The position numbers and the translations under genes are program-made. Below the pieces are notes generated by a model that did no database searches, was not told where the DNA came from, and was given only the letters and a program-made list of their open reading frames with translations. 64,000 nt of DNA from Accumulibacter phosphatis (lineage in GTDB: Bacteria; Pseudomonadota; Gammaproteobacteria; Burkholderiales; Rhodocyclaceae), in assembly GCF_000024165.1 (NCBI RefSeq), contig NC_013194.1, forward strand, positions 4,278,001 through 4,342,000. Reading direction: 5' to 3'. Shown here one piece after another: positions 46,083 through 54,791 of this stretch (position 1 is its first letter; each line of letters begins with the position of its first letter).

Positions 46083-47335
46083 CAGCGGTCAATCTCGCCA
46101 AAAACTACGTCCTGCGAACCAATGATGGTCACCACGTCGGCCAGCATGTGCCCACAGACCATCTCATTCATCGCCGACAGGTGCACGTAACCCGGAGGGC
46201 GGATCTTCAAGCGGTACGGCTTGTTCGCGCCGTCGGAGATGACGTAGATGCCGAACTCTCCCTTGGGGTGCTCAACCGCCGAATAGACCTCCCCTTCCGG
46301 AACATGCATGCCCTCGGTACACAGCTTGAAGTGGTGGATCAGTTCCTCCATGTTCGACTTCATGGCCTCGCGGCTCGGCGCCGCAACCTTGTGGTTGTCG
46401 GACATCACCGGACCCGGGTTTTGCCGCAACCAGTCGATGCATTGCTTGAGAATGCGATTCGACTGACGCATCTCCTCCATGCGGACCAGGTAGCGGTCGT
46501 ACGAGTCGCCGGTTTTGCCAACCGGTATGTCGAAGTCGACGCGGTCATAGACTTCGTAGGGCTGCTTCTTGCGCAGATCCCAGGCAATTCCCGAACCGCG
46601 CAGCATCGGCCCCGTAAAGCCGCGCTGCAGTGCGCGCTCCGGCGTGACGATGCCGACGTCGACCAGGCGCTGCTTCCAGATCCGGTTGTCGGTCAGCAGC
46701 GTTTCGTACTCGTCGAGCAACTTCGGAAAGCGGCTCGAGAAATCATCGAGGAAGTCCAGCAGGGAACCGCCGCGCGCCTCGTTGAAAGGCTTGATCTGGG
46801 CCGCACTCTTCCACTTCGATTCCTTGTACTGCGCCATGCGATCGGGCAGATCGCGATAAACACCGCCCGGCCGGTAATAGGCGGCGTGCATCCTGGCACC
46901 GGAAACCGCCTCATAGGCATCGACGAGATCCTCGCGCTCGCGAAAGGCGTACAGCACCATGGTCATCGCGCCGACGTCGAGGCCGTGACAGCCGACCCAC
47001 AGGAGGTGGTTCAGAATGCGCGTGATCTCGTCGAACATGACCCGAATGTACTGAGCGCGGATCGGCACCTCGATCTGCAACAGTCGTTCGATCGCCATGC
47101 AATAGGCGTGCTCGTTGCACATCATCGACATGTAGTCGAGGCGGTCCATGTAAGGCACCGACTGAATCCAGGTCTTGGTTTCGGCGAGCTTCTCGGTCGC
47201 CCGATGCAACAGACCAATGTGCGGGTCGGCACGCATCACCACTTCGCCGTCGAGTTCGAGCACCATCCGCAGGACGCCGTGCGCGGCCGGGTGTTGCGGC
47301 CCGAAATTCAGGGTGAAGTTACGCAGCTCAGGCAT
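46082..47335 (-). CDS. nuoD: NADH-quinone oxidoreductase subunit D
   Basis: A 417-residue subunit related to the large subunit of [NiFe] hydrogenases, lining the quinone site. The N-terminal FTLNFGPQHPAAHGVLR contains the conserved quinone-site His. The C-terminal end MVCGHMLADVVTIIGSQDVVFGEIDR is typical. NuoC and NuoD are separate genes here, unlike the fused NuoCD of E. coli. It overlaps the end of nuoC by eight bases. Confidence 0.97.
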   Translation of the reverse strand: MPELRNFTLNFGPQHPAAHGVLRMVLELDGEVVMRADPHIGLLHRATEKLAETKTWIQSVPYMDRLDYMSMMCNEHAYCMAIERLLQIEVPIRAQYIRVMFDEITRILNHLLWVGCHGLDVGAMTMVLYAFREREDLVDAYEAVSGARMHAAYYRPGGVYRDLPDRMAQYKESKWKSAAQIKPFNEARGGSLLDFLDDFSSRFPKLLDEYETLLTDNRIWKQRLVDVGIVTPERALQRGFTGPMLRGSGIAWDLRKKQPYEVYDRVDFDIPVGKTGDSYDRYLVRMEEMRQSNRILKQCIDWLRQNPGPVMSDNHKVAAPSREAMKSNMEELIHHFKLCTEGMHVPEGEVYSAVEHPKGEFGIYVISDGANKPYRLKIRPPGYVHLSAMNEMVCGHMLADVVTIIGSQDVVFGEIDR

Positions 47336-47936
47336 TTTCGACGTTCCCGTAGGTCGCTTCGCGAACGATCCGCGGCGTTACCTCGCGCGGCTCTATGGTC
47401 ACCGGTTGATAGATCACCCGTTGTTGGTCCGGGTCATAGCGCATCTCGACGTACCCCGAAATCGGGAAGTCCTTACGGAAAGGATGGCCGATGAAGCCGT
47501 AGTCGGTGAGAATTCGACGCAGGTCGAGATGCCCCGGGAAGACAATACCGAACAGGTCGAAAGCTTCGCGCTCGAACCAGTCGGCAACGTTCCAGACACC
47601 GGTCACCGACGGCACCGACGGGAAGTCGTCGTCGGGCGCGAAGCAGCGAACGCGCAGGCGCCAGTTCCTGGTGATGGAGATCAGGTGACTGACCGCGGCA
47701 AATCGCCTGCCTGCGCGCGGCGCATTGGCGTAGGTCGAATAATCGACACCGCAAAGGTCGATCAACTCTTCGAACGACAATGCCGGTTCGTCGCGAAGCG
47801 TTTGCATCACGGCGAGGTAGTCGGCGGCATCCACCTCGACGGTCACTTCGCCGAGGGCTACCTTGAGGGACTTTACGCGATCACCGAGATGCTCTTGCAG
47901 GGTATGGCTAAGCGCTTCCAGCGTGGCGGACGACAT
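47328..47936 (-). CDS. nuoC: NADH-quinone oxidoreductase subunit C
   Basis: A 202-residue 30-kDa-type subunit of the peripheral arm. Conserved features are the segment WFEREAFDLFGIVFPGHLDLRR (written here in parts: WFEREAFDLFGI and HLDLRRILTDYGF) and GHPFRKDFPISGYVEMRYD. It is structural, holding NuoD and NuoI. It begins 23 bases after nuoB and overlaps nuoD. Confidence 0.96.
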   Translation of the reverse strand: MSSATLEALSHTLQEHLGDRVKSLKVALGEVTVEVDAADYLAVMQTLRDEPALSFEELIDLCGVDYSTYANAPRAGRRFAAVSHLISITRNWRLRVRCFAPDDDFPSVPSVTGVWNVADWFEREAFDLFGIVFPGHLDLRRILTDYGFIGHPFRKDFPISGYVEMRYDPDQQRVIYQPVTIEPREVTPRIVREATYGNVENA

Positions 47937-47959
47937 GGCTCACTCTCGGTCGGTTGGGT

Positions 47960-48436
47960 TCAGCGGGCGATGGTATTGGTGCGACGGATCTTGTTCTGCA
48001 ACTGAATCAGTCCATAGATCAGCGCCTCGGCGGTCGGCGGACAGCCCGGCACGTAGATGTCGACCGGGACGATGCGGTCACAGCCACGCACGACCGAGTA
48101 GGAATAGTGGTAGTAGCCACCGCCGTTGGCGCAGGAACCCATCGAGATCACCCAGCGCGGCTCCGCCATCTGATCGTAGACCTTGCGCATCGCGGGAGCC
48201 ATCTTGTTGGTCAGGGTTCCGGCAACCACCATCACGTCGGACTGCCGCGGACTTGGGCGGAAGACGATGCCGAAGCGATCCAAGTCGTAGCGGGAGCAAC
48301 CGGCGTGGATCATCTCGATTGCGCAGCAGGCCAGTCCGAAACTCATCGGCCACAAGGAGCCGGTACGCACGTAGTTGATCAGCTTGTCGGCTGTAGTGGT
48401 AACGAAGCCTTCTTGAAGAATGCCTTCAATGCCCAT
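47960..48436 (-). CDS. nuoB: NADH-quinone oxidoreductase subunit B
   Basis: A 158-residue subunit that carries the terminal cluster N2 beside the quinone site. Ligands are the adjacent cysteines in LACCAIEMIHAG, the Cys in MGSCANGGG and the Cys in YVPGCPPTAEAL. The N-terminal segment begins MGIEGILQEGFVTTTADKLI. It starts three bases after the nuoA stop. Confidence 0.97.
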   Translation of the reverse strand: MGIEGILQEGFVTTTADKLINYVRTGSLWPMSFGLACCAIEMIHAGCSRYDLDRFGIVFRPSPRQSDVMVVAGTLTNKMAPAMRKVYDQMAEPRWVISMGSCANGGGYYHYSYSVVRGCDRIVPVDIYVPGCPPTAEALIYGLIQLQNKIRRTNTIAR

Positions 48437-48439
48437 TAC

Positions 48440-48814
48440 TCACTCCCAATCCAGAGCGCCCTTGGCCCAGGCATACACGTAGCCGACGACCAGAATGGCG
48501 ATAAAAACCAGCATCTCGATGAAACCGAACCAGCGGACCGAATCGGTGTGCACGATCTCCTTGAAGATCGTCGCCCAGGGCAGGAGAAAGGCCACTTCGA
48601 GATCGAACAGGATGAAGATGATCGCGATCAGGTAGTAGCGCACATCAAACTTCATGCGCGCGTCTTCGAAGGCTTCGAAACCGCACTCGTAGGGAGAGAG
48701 CTTTTCGCTGTCGGGCCGGTGCGGTGCCACGATCAGACCCGTCAGAACGGGCGCAAAACCAAACGCAACGCCTACCAGGATGAAGACAAATACCGGGAAA
48801 TAGCTTTCCAGCAT
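48440..48814 (-). CDS. nuoA: NADH-quinone oxidoreductase subunit A
   Basis: A 124-residue membrane subunit with three helices. The conserved loop PYECGFEAFEDARMKFDVRY carries the cysteine that is exposed in the deactive enzyme of other species. I chose ATG 48814 (MLESYFPVFVF), with a purine-rich GGGGCGGA upstream. It is the first nuo gene and lies about 60 bases after the tRNA-Leu gene on the same strand, so message and tRNA probably share a precursor transcript. Confidence 0.96.
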   Translation of the reverse strand: MLESYFPVFVFILVGVAFGFAPVLTGLIVAPHRPDSEKLSPYECGFEAFEDARMKFDVRYYLIAIIFILFDLEVAFLLPWATIFKEIVHTDSVRWFGFIEMLVFIAILVVGYVYAWAKGALDWE

Positions 48815-48847
48815 GATCCGCCCCACAAGCACTTCATTTCAGACTGC

Positions 48848-48868
48848 AGCCAGCCGCTGCGGCTGGCT
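48848..48868. repeat. Hairpin between tRNA-Leu and nuoA
   Basis: AGCCAGCCG (48848-48856) and CGGCTGGCT (48860-48868) pair perfectly around CTG. It lies six bases past the 3' end of the tRNA on the minus strand. There is no T-run, so transcription can continue into nuoA; it may mark the cut between tRNA and message. Confidence 0.55.
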
Positions 48869-48873
48869 CCTCA

Positions 48874-48958
48874 TGGTGCCGACGATGAGACTCGAACTCA
48901 TACGACCGAAGTCACTACCCCCTCAAGATAGCGTGTATACCAATTTCACCACGTCGGC
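48874..48958 (-). tRNA. tRNA-Leu (GAG)
   Basis: An 85-base tRNA with CCA encoded. The acceptor GCCGACG pairs with CGTCGGC, followed by A and CCA. The anticodon stem CTATC/GGTAG (one T-G wobble) holds the loop TTGAGGG, giving anticodon GAG, which reads CUC and CUU. A long variable arm, as in class II tRNAs, is present (TGACTTCGGTCGT). The T arm reads TATGAGTTCGAGTCTCAT, a stem flanking GTTCGAGTC. It sits between secG and nuoA, all on the minus strand. Confidence 0.96.
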
Positions 48959-49025
48959 ACTACCACAGCCAGCGGACGAGTCAACCGAGGGAAAGTGCAC
49001 TCCCCGCCGCGGCCGTCAAAGCCAA

Positions 49026-49397
49026 TTACTTTGGAATATCTTTCGCTTTCGAATCAGGATCCGCGGGGCTCGCAGGCTTGTCAACGCTGCCCGCCGGCGG
49101 TACTGGAACAGGCGTCGAGTTTACCGCATCCTGCATCACACTGCCAGTCGTTTTTGGCTTGCTGGAAGCAATATAGGCCAGTGACAGGCTGGTCACGAAG
49201 AACACCGTGGCAAGCACGGCGGTGGCGCGACTAAGGAAATTTGCCGACCCGGTCGCCCCGAACAAGCTCCCTGAGGCACCGCTGCCAAAGGCCGCGCCCA
49301 TGTCGGCGCCCTTACCGTGCTGAACCAGGACGAGCCCTATCACACCCATCGCCGCCAGGATGTGCACTACCAGCACCGCTGAAAAAAGATAATCCAT
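49026..49397 (-). CDS. secG: Preprotein translocase subunit SecG
   Basis: A 123-residue membrane protein with two helices (about 4-22 and 55-78). LVLVQHGKGADMGAAFGSG in the connecting loop is the SecG signature. The C-terminal tail is Pro/Lys-rich and variable. SecG aids SecYE/SecA protein export. In related genomes tpiA usually precedes secG. Here the upstream neighbour is a phosphoesterase gene, and a strong promoter lies in the gap, so secG heads the secG-tRNA-nuo transcript. Confidence 0.95.
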   Translation of the reverse strand: MDYLFSAVLVVHILAAMGVIGLVLVQHGKGADMGAAFGSGASGSLFGATGSANFLSRATAVLATVFFVTSLSLAYIASSKPKTTGSVMQDAVNSTPVPVPPAGSVDKPASPADPDSKAKDIPK

Positions 49398-49461
49398 ATG
49401 GCCTCTTGGTCGTTTTCGCCACCCCCCGTGGCGACGGGCGGCATTCCAGAAAAACTTTTGG

Positions 49462-49491
49462 AGTATAGCCAGTGTCAGCGGCTGCGGTCAA
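49462..49491 (-). promoter_or_regulatory. Sigma70-type promoter of secG-tRNA-Leu-nuo
   Basis: On the minus strand TTGACC (49491-49486) is followed after 18 bases by TATACT (49467-49462). Both boxes match the consensus in five of six positions. The secG start lies about 65 bases downstream. A 7-bp GC stem (TCGCCAC/GTGGCGA, about 49416-49434) is in the leader. Confidence 0.75.
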
Positions 49492-49571
49492 TCGGCTGTT
49501 GCCCCAAAACCACAAGGAGAGCCTGCACGACGGGGCGTCGACAGCGCCAACCGGAACAGCGGACCCGGCAC

Positions 49572-51032
49572 TCAGCCCGGCTCCGCGGCCAATGCGTTGA
49601 TGATCGGCGTCAGGGAATCCACCGGGTAAACAAGAGGAATCATGGTGTCGTCGACACGCGTGAAAACGCCTACCCAGTCGGGATGTGCGCTGAACAGCAC
49701 ATGGTGGTTGCGAATCGCATCGACGTTCAGCCACAGGGTCTGCTCCCGATCTATGGGCGTGTGGCCGACGATGAAGGGCGTGCCGGGCTCGACCTGCAGG
49801 GCGCGGCGGAAGCGTTTCACATCACGTCGGTTGTAGCCCTGCGGACGATTCGCCCGGTACAGGCGGTTGTTGATCAGTTCAAGAATCAGCCCCGGGTGGT
49901 CGTGAATCTGCACCAGCATTTCCCGACTGACCTTGGTCTTCGGCGCCGCCGCATGGCAGGCGATGAAGTCCTCGGAAACGACGACGTAGGACAACAGCCG
50001 GTAGAACTCGCCCATCGCCTTCAGATATGCCGTGCCACGGCGCTCACTGAGTTCCTTGGCCCACAGCAGGCCTTGCGGGATGCCGTCCTTGGCGATGTCC
50101 TCGGAGAACGAATCGTGGTTGCCGCGAACATAGAACACCTGCTTGGGAAAATGCAGCTTGAGCCGGAAGATCAGATCCATCAGCAGCATCGACCCAACCA
50201 TCTCTCTGAGTTGCCCATCGACCTCGCTATGCACCGCATCACCAAGGATGACGAGGACCGCACTGCCTTCCTCGATCGCCTCGAGAAAGGCATTCTGGCT
50301 CAGTACCGTCAGCAGGTTGTCGACCTGGGCATGCAGGTCGGCAACCAGAATCGGGGTCACGGTATGCGGCAATTCCAGCAAGCCGCCCGGCAGACCCCGG
50401 CTGTCCCGCGGGCGATAGATCTCCTCGTGCAGGAGCAGATTGACCGCTTCGATGAGCAGCAAGGCCTCATCGCGGGGCAATAGCTCAAGCGGACCACCGA
50501 AGATATCGCGCAGCCGCCGCAGCTTGCTCATCCGCAGCGATGTGACTTCATCGAGCATGGGTGCGATAGCGGTGCCGGCATCGCTCAGATTGCGAAACAC
50601 CAGCGCGTCGCGGCCATAGATCACCACGAGGTGTTGCTCGTCCACCGCCGGTGGGTAGTCGAAAATCGCCTGCTGAACCTCGTCTCCCGAGCCGAGGGCC
50701 AGCCAGTTTTTCGGGCTCAGGCGCAGAAAGCCGCCGATCCGGCGAAGGTGGGTACGCGGATCGAAAATTATGAAGCTGCCGAGCCGAGCCGTCTCGCCAC
50801 GCGGGTTGAGGCGGGTTTCGGGGTAGAGATGCAGACGCCTGTCGTTGAGACCGAGGGTGATCTCGATCGGAATGCCGTCGAGAGGGATACGCACCTTGGT
50901 GCTGCCGAGCCGATAGCCATCGCCGAGTTTGAGGTTATGGCCCCATCCGAAGCCCAAACGCGCGGACAACGCCTTCAGCCAGGCGAAGAGGCTCGCAATT
51001 CTGAACGGGCGTCGGGCGGCGCGCCTCTTCAC
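49572..51032 (-). CDS. FHA-like plus PPP-type metallophosphoesterase
   Basis: A 486-residue calcineurin-like phosphoesterase. The metal motifs are VADLHAQVD (about 230), ILGDAVHSE (263), YVRGNHDSF (301), IACHAA (358) and VGHTPID (about 420), in the order seen in PPP-family protein phosphatases and Ap4A hydrolases. The preceding region (about 95-165, with LRLSPKNWLALGS and VIYGRDALVFRNLSDAGT) has the look of an FHA phosphothreonine-binding fold; this is a judgement by eye. GTG 51032 overlaps the stop of the P-loop gene by four bases. Together with the Pit gene they form one transcript. The substrate is unknown; dephosphorylation of a protein made by the partner is one idea. Confidence 0.7.
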   Translation of the reverse strand: MKRRAARRPFRIASLFAWLKALSARLGFGWGHNLKLGDGYRLGSTKVRIPLDGIPIEITLGLNDRRLHLYPETRLNPRGETARLGSFIIFDPRTHLRRIGGFLRLSPKNWLALGSGDEVQQAIFDYPPAVDEQHLVVIYGRDALVFRNLSDAGTAIAPMLDEVTSLRMSKLRRLRDIFGGPLELLPRDEALLLIEAVNLLLHEEIYRPRDSRGLPGGLLELPHTVTPILVADLHAQVDNLLTVLSQNAFLEAIEEGSAVLVILGDAVHSEVDGQLREMVGSMLLMDLIFRLKLHFPKQVFYVRGNHDSFSEDIAKDGIPQGLLWAKELSERRGTAYLKAMGEFYRLLSYVVVSEDFIACHAAAPKTKVSREMLVQIHDHPGLILELINNRLYRANRPQGYNRRDVKRFRRALQVEPGTPFIVGHTPIDREQTLWLNVDAIRNHHVLFSAHPDWVGVFTRVDDTMIPLVYPVDSLTPIINALAAEPG

Positions 51033-51718
51033 GGCTGCAACGGTGCGTCGAGAAAGCGCCTTGGGATGCTGTCCGTCCCTTCACGGACATAGACGTAGAA
51101 GCCCTGCCGATGCAGGAACGAGGCGACCTGGCGAAACACCTCGAGTTGGGCGGCGCAGATCTCCAGGCTGAGTTGCGCGTCAACCGGATGCGTACAATGC
51201 CGCGCCCGCTCGCGACGTCGCTCGAAGACCAGATCCGCGGGTGGGAGCAGGAACTCGAAGACGTAACGGCGATACCAGTCGACGGAAAAGAAGAAGCGCT
51301 TGCGAGGTGGCAACACCAGGCGAGCGAAATCCACCGGCGGCAGCGGGTCACGATCGAGGAACTCGGCATCAAAAACCGATACAGCGTTGTCGAGACCCAC
51401 GAAAGGCATGCCCAGATGGATCTCCCGCGGCCGCACCGAGAGAATCTCGGATCGCCACCAATGCTTCTTGCCGAGGTCGAGGTAACCTTCCTCCGACCAG
51501 CCGCCAAGATGCACGATCAAGGTGCTCTTGCCGGCACCAGGCGGACCGGTCACCAGAATCTGGCGATAGCGGATGTCACCGGGGAAGTCGATTCCCTTGT
51601 AGTTCTGCAGCGACTCGACAGGTCGGGTAGACAGATCCGGAATGGCGCCGGTTTCGCTCGCCCCGGGGTGATCTGCACCGCCTGACGCCGCGCCGGCGGC
51701 TGGATGGGTCGCCGCCAT
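51029..51718 (-). CDS. P-loop NTPase/kinase-like protein, partner of phosphoesterase
   Basis: A 229-residue protein whose Walker A motif GPPGAGKST lies at residues 58-66. It is preceded by about 50 residues of low-complexity Ala/Gly/Pro sequence. A candidate Walker B is less clear (VSVFDAEFLDRD, about 114-125). A basic segment FERRRERARHCTHP (about 165-178) may be a lid. It resembles AAA_33-type small kinases or ATPases, but I recognise no named family. ATG 51718 starts one base past the Pit stop (TAGAATG), and the phosphoesterase start overlaps its stop. This arrangement implies obligate coexpression of transporter, NTPase and phosphatase. Confidence 0.6.
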   Translation of the reverse strand: MAATHPAAGAASGGADHPGASETGAIPDLSTRPVESLQNYKGIDFPGDIRYRQILVTGPPGAGKSTLIVHLGGWSEEGYLDLGKKHWWRSEILSVRPREIHLGMPFVGLDNAVSVFDAEFLDRDPLPPVDFARLVLPPRKRFFFSVDWYRRYVFEFLLPPADLVFERRRERARHCTHPVDAQLSLEICAAQLEVFRQVASFLHRQGFYVYVREGTDSIPRRFLDAPLQP

Positions 51719-51719
51719 T

Positions 51720-52982
51720 CTAGGAAAACGACGCGCGCAGGATGTGGAAGGTGATCGCCGCCAGGATAGCGCCAACCGGAACGGTGACGAGCCAGGAAAC
51801 GACAATGCCGCTGACGACACGAAGATCCAGGGCGCCGATGCCGCGGGCAATGCCGACGCCCATCACGGCGCCGACGGCGATATGCGTAGTCGACACCGGC
51901 AGACCCAAGCCGGAAGCCGCCACGGTAACAAAGGCGGCGGCAATGGTGGCACAGTAGGCGCGGGTTGGCGTCAGCTCGGTGATCTTGTGACCGAGGGTGG
52001 CCATCACCTTGTAACCATAGGTCGCCAGACCGGCGACGATGCCCAGGCCGCCGATGAACAACATCAACGGCGTCACCGGTGAGGTGGCCGACACCGCCTG
52101 CGTTTCGATGATCTGAATCGCCGCCGCCATTGGGCCGATGCCATTGGCCACGTCGTTGGAGCCGTGCGCGAAGGCCATCGCCGCGCCGGTGAATACCATC
52201 TGCGGGATGAACAGCCTCTCGACGCTGGCGTACTGGAAGGCTCGGTCGGCGCGCGCATCGAGTTGCACACCGTTCATGATCAACCTGGCGGCGATGGCGA
52301 CGACGACACCGATCGCCACGGCGAGCACCTGCCCTTCGAGGTTGCCGAGTGTGATGTCGACGTGCTTGAGCCCCTTGACGACGACGATCAGCGAAACGAT
52401 CCAGCCGACCAGAAAGGCATACACTGGCGCCCACTTGCGCGCCTCGCCGACCGGATCGCGGGTATTGAAAATGAATCGGCGAATGCTCAGCGTCAACAAC
52501 AGCGACACGAGGCCACCAAGCACCGGCGAAATCAACCAGCTGGCGACAATCTCAGCCATCATTTCCCATTGCACCGCGTCCACACCCAGCGCAGCAACGC
52601 CGACGCCGCACACGGCGCCGACGATCGTATGGGTCGAGGACACCGGCCAGCCACGCAGCGTGGCGACCATCAGCCAGATGCCGGTGGCGAGCAGTGCGGC
52701 GATCATGCCGAACATCAGCAAATGCGGCACCGGTCGGAAAAGCTCGCCATCGATGATGCCCTTGGCGATGGTGTCGGCCACGGCGCCGCCCGCCAGATAG
52801 GCGCCGAGGAACTCCATCGTCGCAGCCAGAACGACAGCCTGCCTGACCGTGATAGCCCCGGAGCCGACCGTGGTGCCCATGGCGTTGGCGACATCGTTGG
52901 CGCCGATCCCCCACGTCATGTAAAGGCCGCAGGCGAGAGCCAGCGCCAGGAAGAGGGTTTGATGCTGAGCGATGATTTCCAT
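51720..52982 (-). CDS. pit: Inorganic phosphate transporter, Pit family (420-residue type)
   Basis: A 420-residue low-affinity phosphate permease that moves metal-phosphate with protons. Duplicated signatures GANDVANAMGTTVGSGAI (near residue 28) and HGSNDVANGIGPMAAAI (near 270) and the pairs PVSSTHTIVGAV and PVSTTHIAVGAV define PF01384. About ten to twelve helices are visible. ATG 52982 has GAGG eight bases upstream; a TTG at 52988 is less likely. It lies 113 bases after a DUF47 gene, its usual partner, and directly before the P-loop/phosphoesterase pair. Confidence 0.93.
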   Translation of the reverse strand: MEIIAQHQTLFLALALACGLYMTWGIGANDVANAMGTTVGSGAITVRQAVVLAATMEFLGAYLAGGAVADTIAKGIIDGELFRPVPHLLMFGMIAALLATGIWLMVATLRGWPVSSTHTIVGAVCGVGVAALGVDAVQWEMMAEIVASWLISPVLGGLVSLLLTLSIRRFIFNTRDPVGEARKWAPVYAFLVGWIVSLIVVVKGLKHVDITLGNLEGQVLAVAIGVVVAIAARLIMNGVQLDARADRAFQYASVERLFIPQMVFTGAAMAFAHGSNDVANGIGPMAAAIQIIETQAVSATSPVTPLMLFIGGLGIVAGLATYGYKVMATLGHKITELTPTRAYCATIAAAFVTVAASGLGLPVSTTHIAVGAVMGVGIARGIGALDLRVVSGIVVSWLVTVPVGAILAAITFHILRASFS

Positions 52983-53095
52983 GCTCAACGCCTCACCGGC
53001 AGGTCCAAGGGCGGAACGGGAAGGTGCGGCATCCGGACTCGGACGCCGACGAATCTCGCCGGCAGGCCGCCTTGGTCACGCTGCCGACTCCCTGC

Positions 53096-53779
53096 TCATC
53101 GGCGGGCAATCAGCAGGCGCAGCGTTTCGCCTACTCTTTCGGCGTAGTCGGCCAGCGTTCCGACCCACTGGATCAACTGATACCAGAACATGACGGAGAC
53201 CGGTTTGTGGTTGTCTTCCTCGGCGAAAAGGGCGCGCGCGAGGTCCATTCCCATCACGTCCGTGTCGCTCTCCATGTGCCCGAGTTCGACGACCATCGCC
53301 TGCACGCGCTCGGCCTCACGACCCCGGAAGCCCGTCTCCAGCAACTGATCAAGCTCCTCGACGATACTGTGCGCCAGTGCACAGGTGTCGACGCAACGGG
53401 CCACCAGTCGCATCAGCGGCTCGGCCATGCCTGCCGGGACTTCCATCCTGCGCTCGACCAGCAGACCGGCGATATCCTGCGCGGTGTCGGCGATGGCATC
53501 CTGCATCGCCAACAGCTCGAGCAGGTCCTGCCGGTCCACCGCCAGGAGCAGACTGCGCGGCAGGTGATCGCACATATCCGCGCGGACAGCGTCAGCCTCC
53601 CCCTCCTTGATGAAAATCCGGTTTTTCAACTCGCCAAGCTGTTCCTGATCGTCGTCAATCAGGGCCTGGAACAAAGCAGGCACTTCGCCGACGCATTCCA
53701 TGACGATGCGCATGTGCTGTTGCAGGGGCTTGAACGGCGATTTGCCGAACAAGGCAGCAATCGGATTGGTGAGCGACAT
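53096..53779 (-). CDS. DUF47 (TIGR00153, PhoU-like) protein
   Basis: A 227-residue all-helical PhoU-like protein. The N-terminus reads NPIAALFGKSPFKPLQQHM, typical of TIGR00153 proteins. A helix at 50-75 carries IFIKEGEADAVRADM with the E-x3-D pattern proposed to bind metal. DUF47 proteins pair with Pit transporters and are thought to regulate them. I chose ATG 53779 (MSLTNP), with GGAG seven bases upstream. It forms a unit with the pit gene downstream. Confidence 0.9.
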   Translation of the reverse strand: MSLTNPIAALFGKSPFKPLQQHMRIVMECVGEVPALFQALIDDDQEQLGELKNRIFIKEGEADAVRADMCDHLPRSLLLAVDRQDLLELLAMQDAIADTAQDIAGLLVERRMEVPAGMAEPLMRLVARCVDTCALAHSIVEELDQLLETGFRGREAERVQAMVVELGHMESDTDVMGMDLARALFAEEDNHKPVSVMFWYQLIQWVGTLADYAERVGETLRLLIARR

Positions 53780-53974
53780 CGGGCGTCTCCGCTGACACAA
53801 CTGAAGGTATCCTGCACGGGTGGGAGGGGTAGACATCGACCCCGGCAACGAATGCGCCACTTGCCGCCTCCCGCACGAATTGTATTCCGAAGTTCGGCGC
53901 CCGTCAGGCTACGCGGTGCGGTTTCGCTGCTCGGCAAGGCAGCCGCGGGCGACTGCCGCGGCTGCCGATCCAGA

Positions 53975-54001
53975 AAAACGAAACGCCCCGACTTCGGGGC
54001 G
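53975..54001 (-). terminator. Intrinsic terminator after DUF47 gene (second phosphate operon)
   Basis: On the minus strand CGCCCCG (54001-53995) and CGGGGCG (53990-53984) pair around AAGT, followed by TTTCGTTTTT (53983-53974). It ends the DUF47-pit-DUF47 unit that finishes at 54050 and separates it from the next DUF47-pit unit. The stem sequence is the same as in the nuo terminator. Confidence 0.85.
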
Positions 54002-54049
54002 CCCGTTTGCTGCGCTTCCGGCCCAGGCGTTGCCACGCCTGGTCATCGC

Positions 54050-54685
54050 TCAGGCATTCTGCAGCAGGATCTCTTCGACCGTCTGGGCCGACTTCTTGCT
54101 AGCGCGCAGAACCTTCTCCTGCAGCGCATAGAACTGCCGCAGGCGCATCGCCCGCAAGGCGGCCACATCGTCGCCCTCGGTCTCGAACAGGCTCTTGATG
54201 GCCTTGTACATGACCGCGACGGACTTCTCCTCGATGCGCTCGATTTCGACGCACAGATCGACGGTTTCCTGGCTGCGCTGCCGGTCCTTCAGCGCCGCGA
54301 TGGCGCGCGTCAAGCGGGTGCAGGCGTCGACCGTCATCGATGCCAGTTCGTGCGACTCGGTATTCGCCTCGGTGATGTTGTAGATGCTGGCGGCCTGCGC
54401 GACATCCTGGACAGCATTCATGACGCTGTCGATGTCCAGCGTCAATTTGTAAACCTGGTCCCGGTTGAGCGGCGTGACGAAGGACTTGTGCAGCATCAGC
54501 AGCAGATCCGCCTTGATCTGGTCTGCACTGGTCTCGTTCATGTTGATTTCTTCGACCAGCGCGGCAACGTCCTGCTTGCTGACCCCCAGACTGTTGACCA
54601 GGCGGAGCATGGCATTAGCCCCCGCCAGGACGCGCTCGCTGTGTGCCGCGAGAAGCTCAAAAAACTCGGACCGCTTGGGTAACAT
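54050..54685 (-). CDS. DUF47 family protein (second of three)
   Basis: A 211-residue helical protein starting MLPKRSEFFELLAAHSERV. It resembles the DUF47 protein at 55819-56457 (shared openings PKRSEFFELL and PNRSEFFELL, LNRDQVYKL and INRDQIHAL), so the two are probable duplicates within this cluster. It may bind the Pit protein and sense phosphate or metal; no direct biochemical role is known. It lies 106 bases after the pit gene and is followed by an intrinsic terminator. Confidence 0.88.
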   Translation of the reverse strand: MLPKRSEFFELLAAHSERVLAGANAMLRLVNSLGVSKQDVAALVEEINMNETSADQIKADLLLMLHKSFVTPLNRDQVYKLTLDIDSVMNAVQDVAQAASIYNITEANTESHELASMTVDACTRLTRAIAALKDRQRSQETVDLCVEIERIEEKSVAVMYKAIKSLFETEGDDVAALRAMRLRQFYALQEKVLRASKKSAQTVEEILLQNA

Positions 54686-54791
54686 GAGTAACTCCCTTGA
54701 TTGACTGTGGTGACGACTATTGACTGGTTCCGATGGCCGGCACTCACTGACGCCCTGTCTCCGGGGCGCCAGTGAGGCAAGCGCTCCCGAG

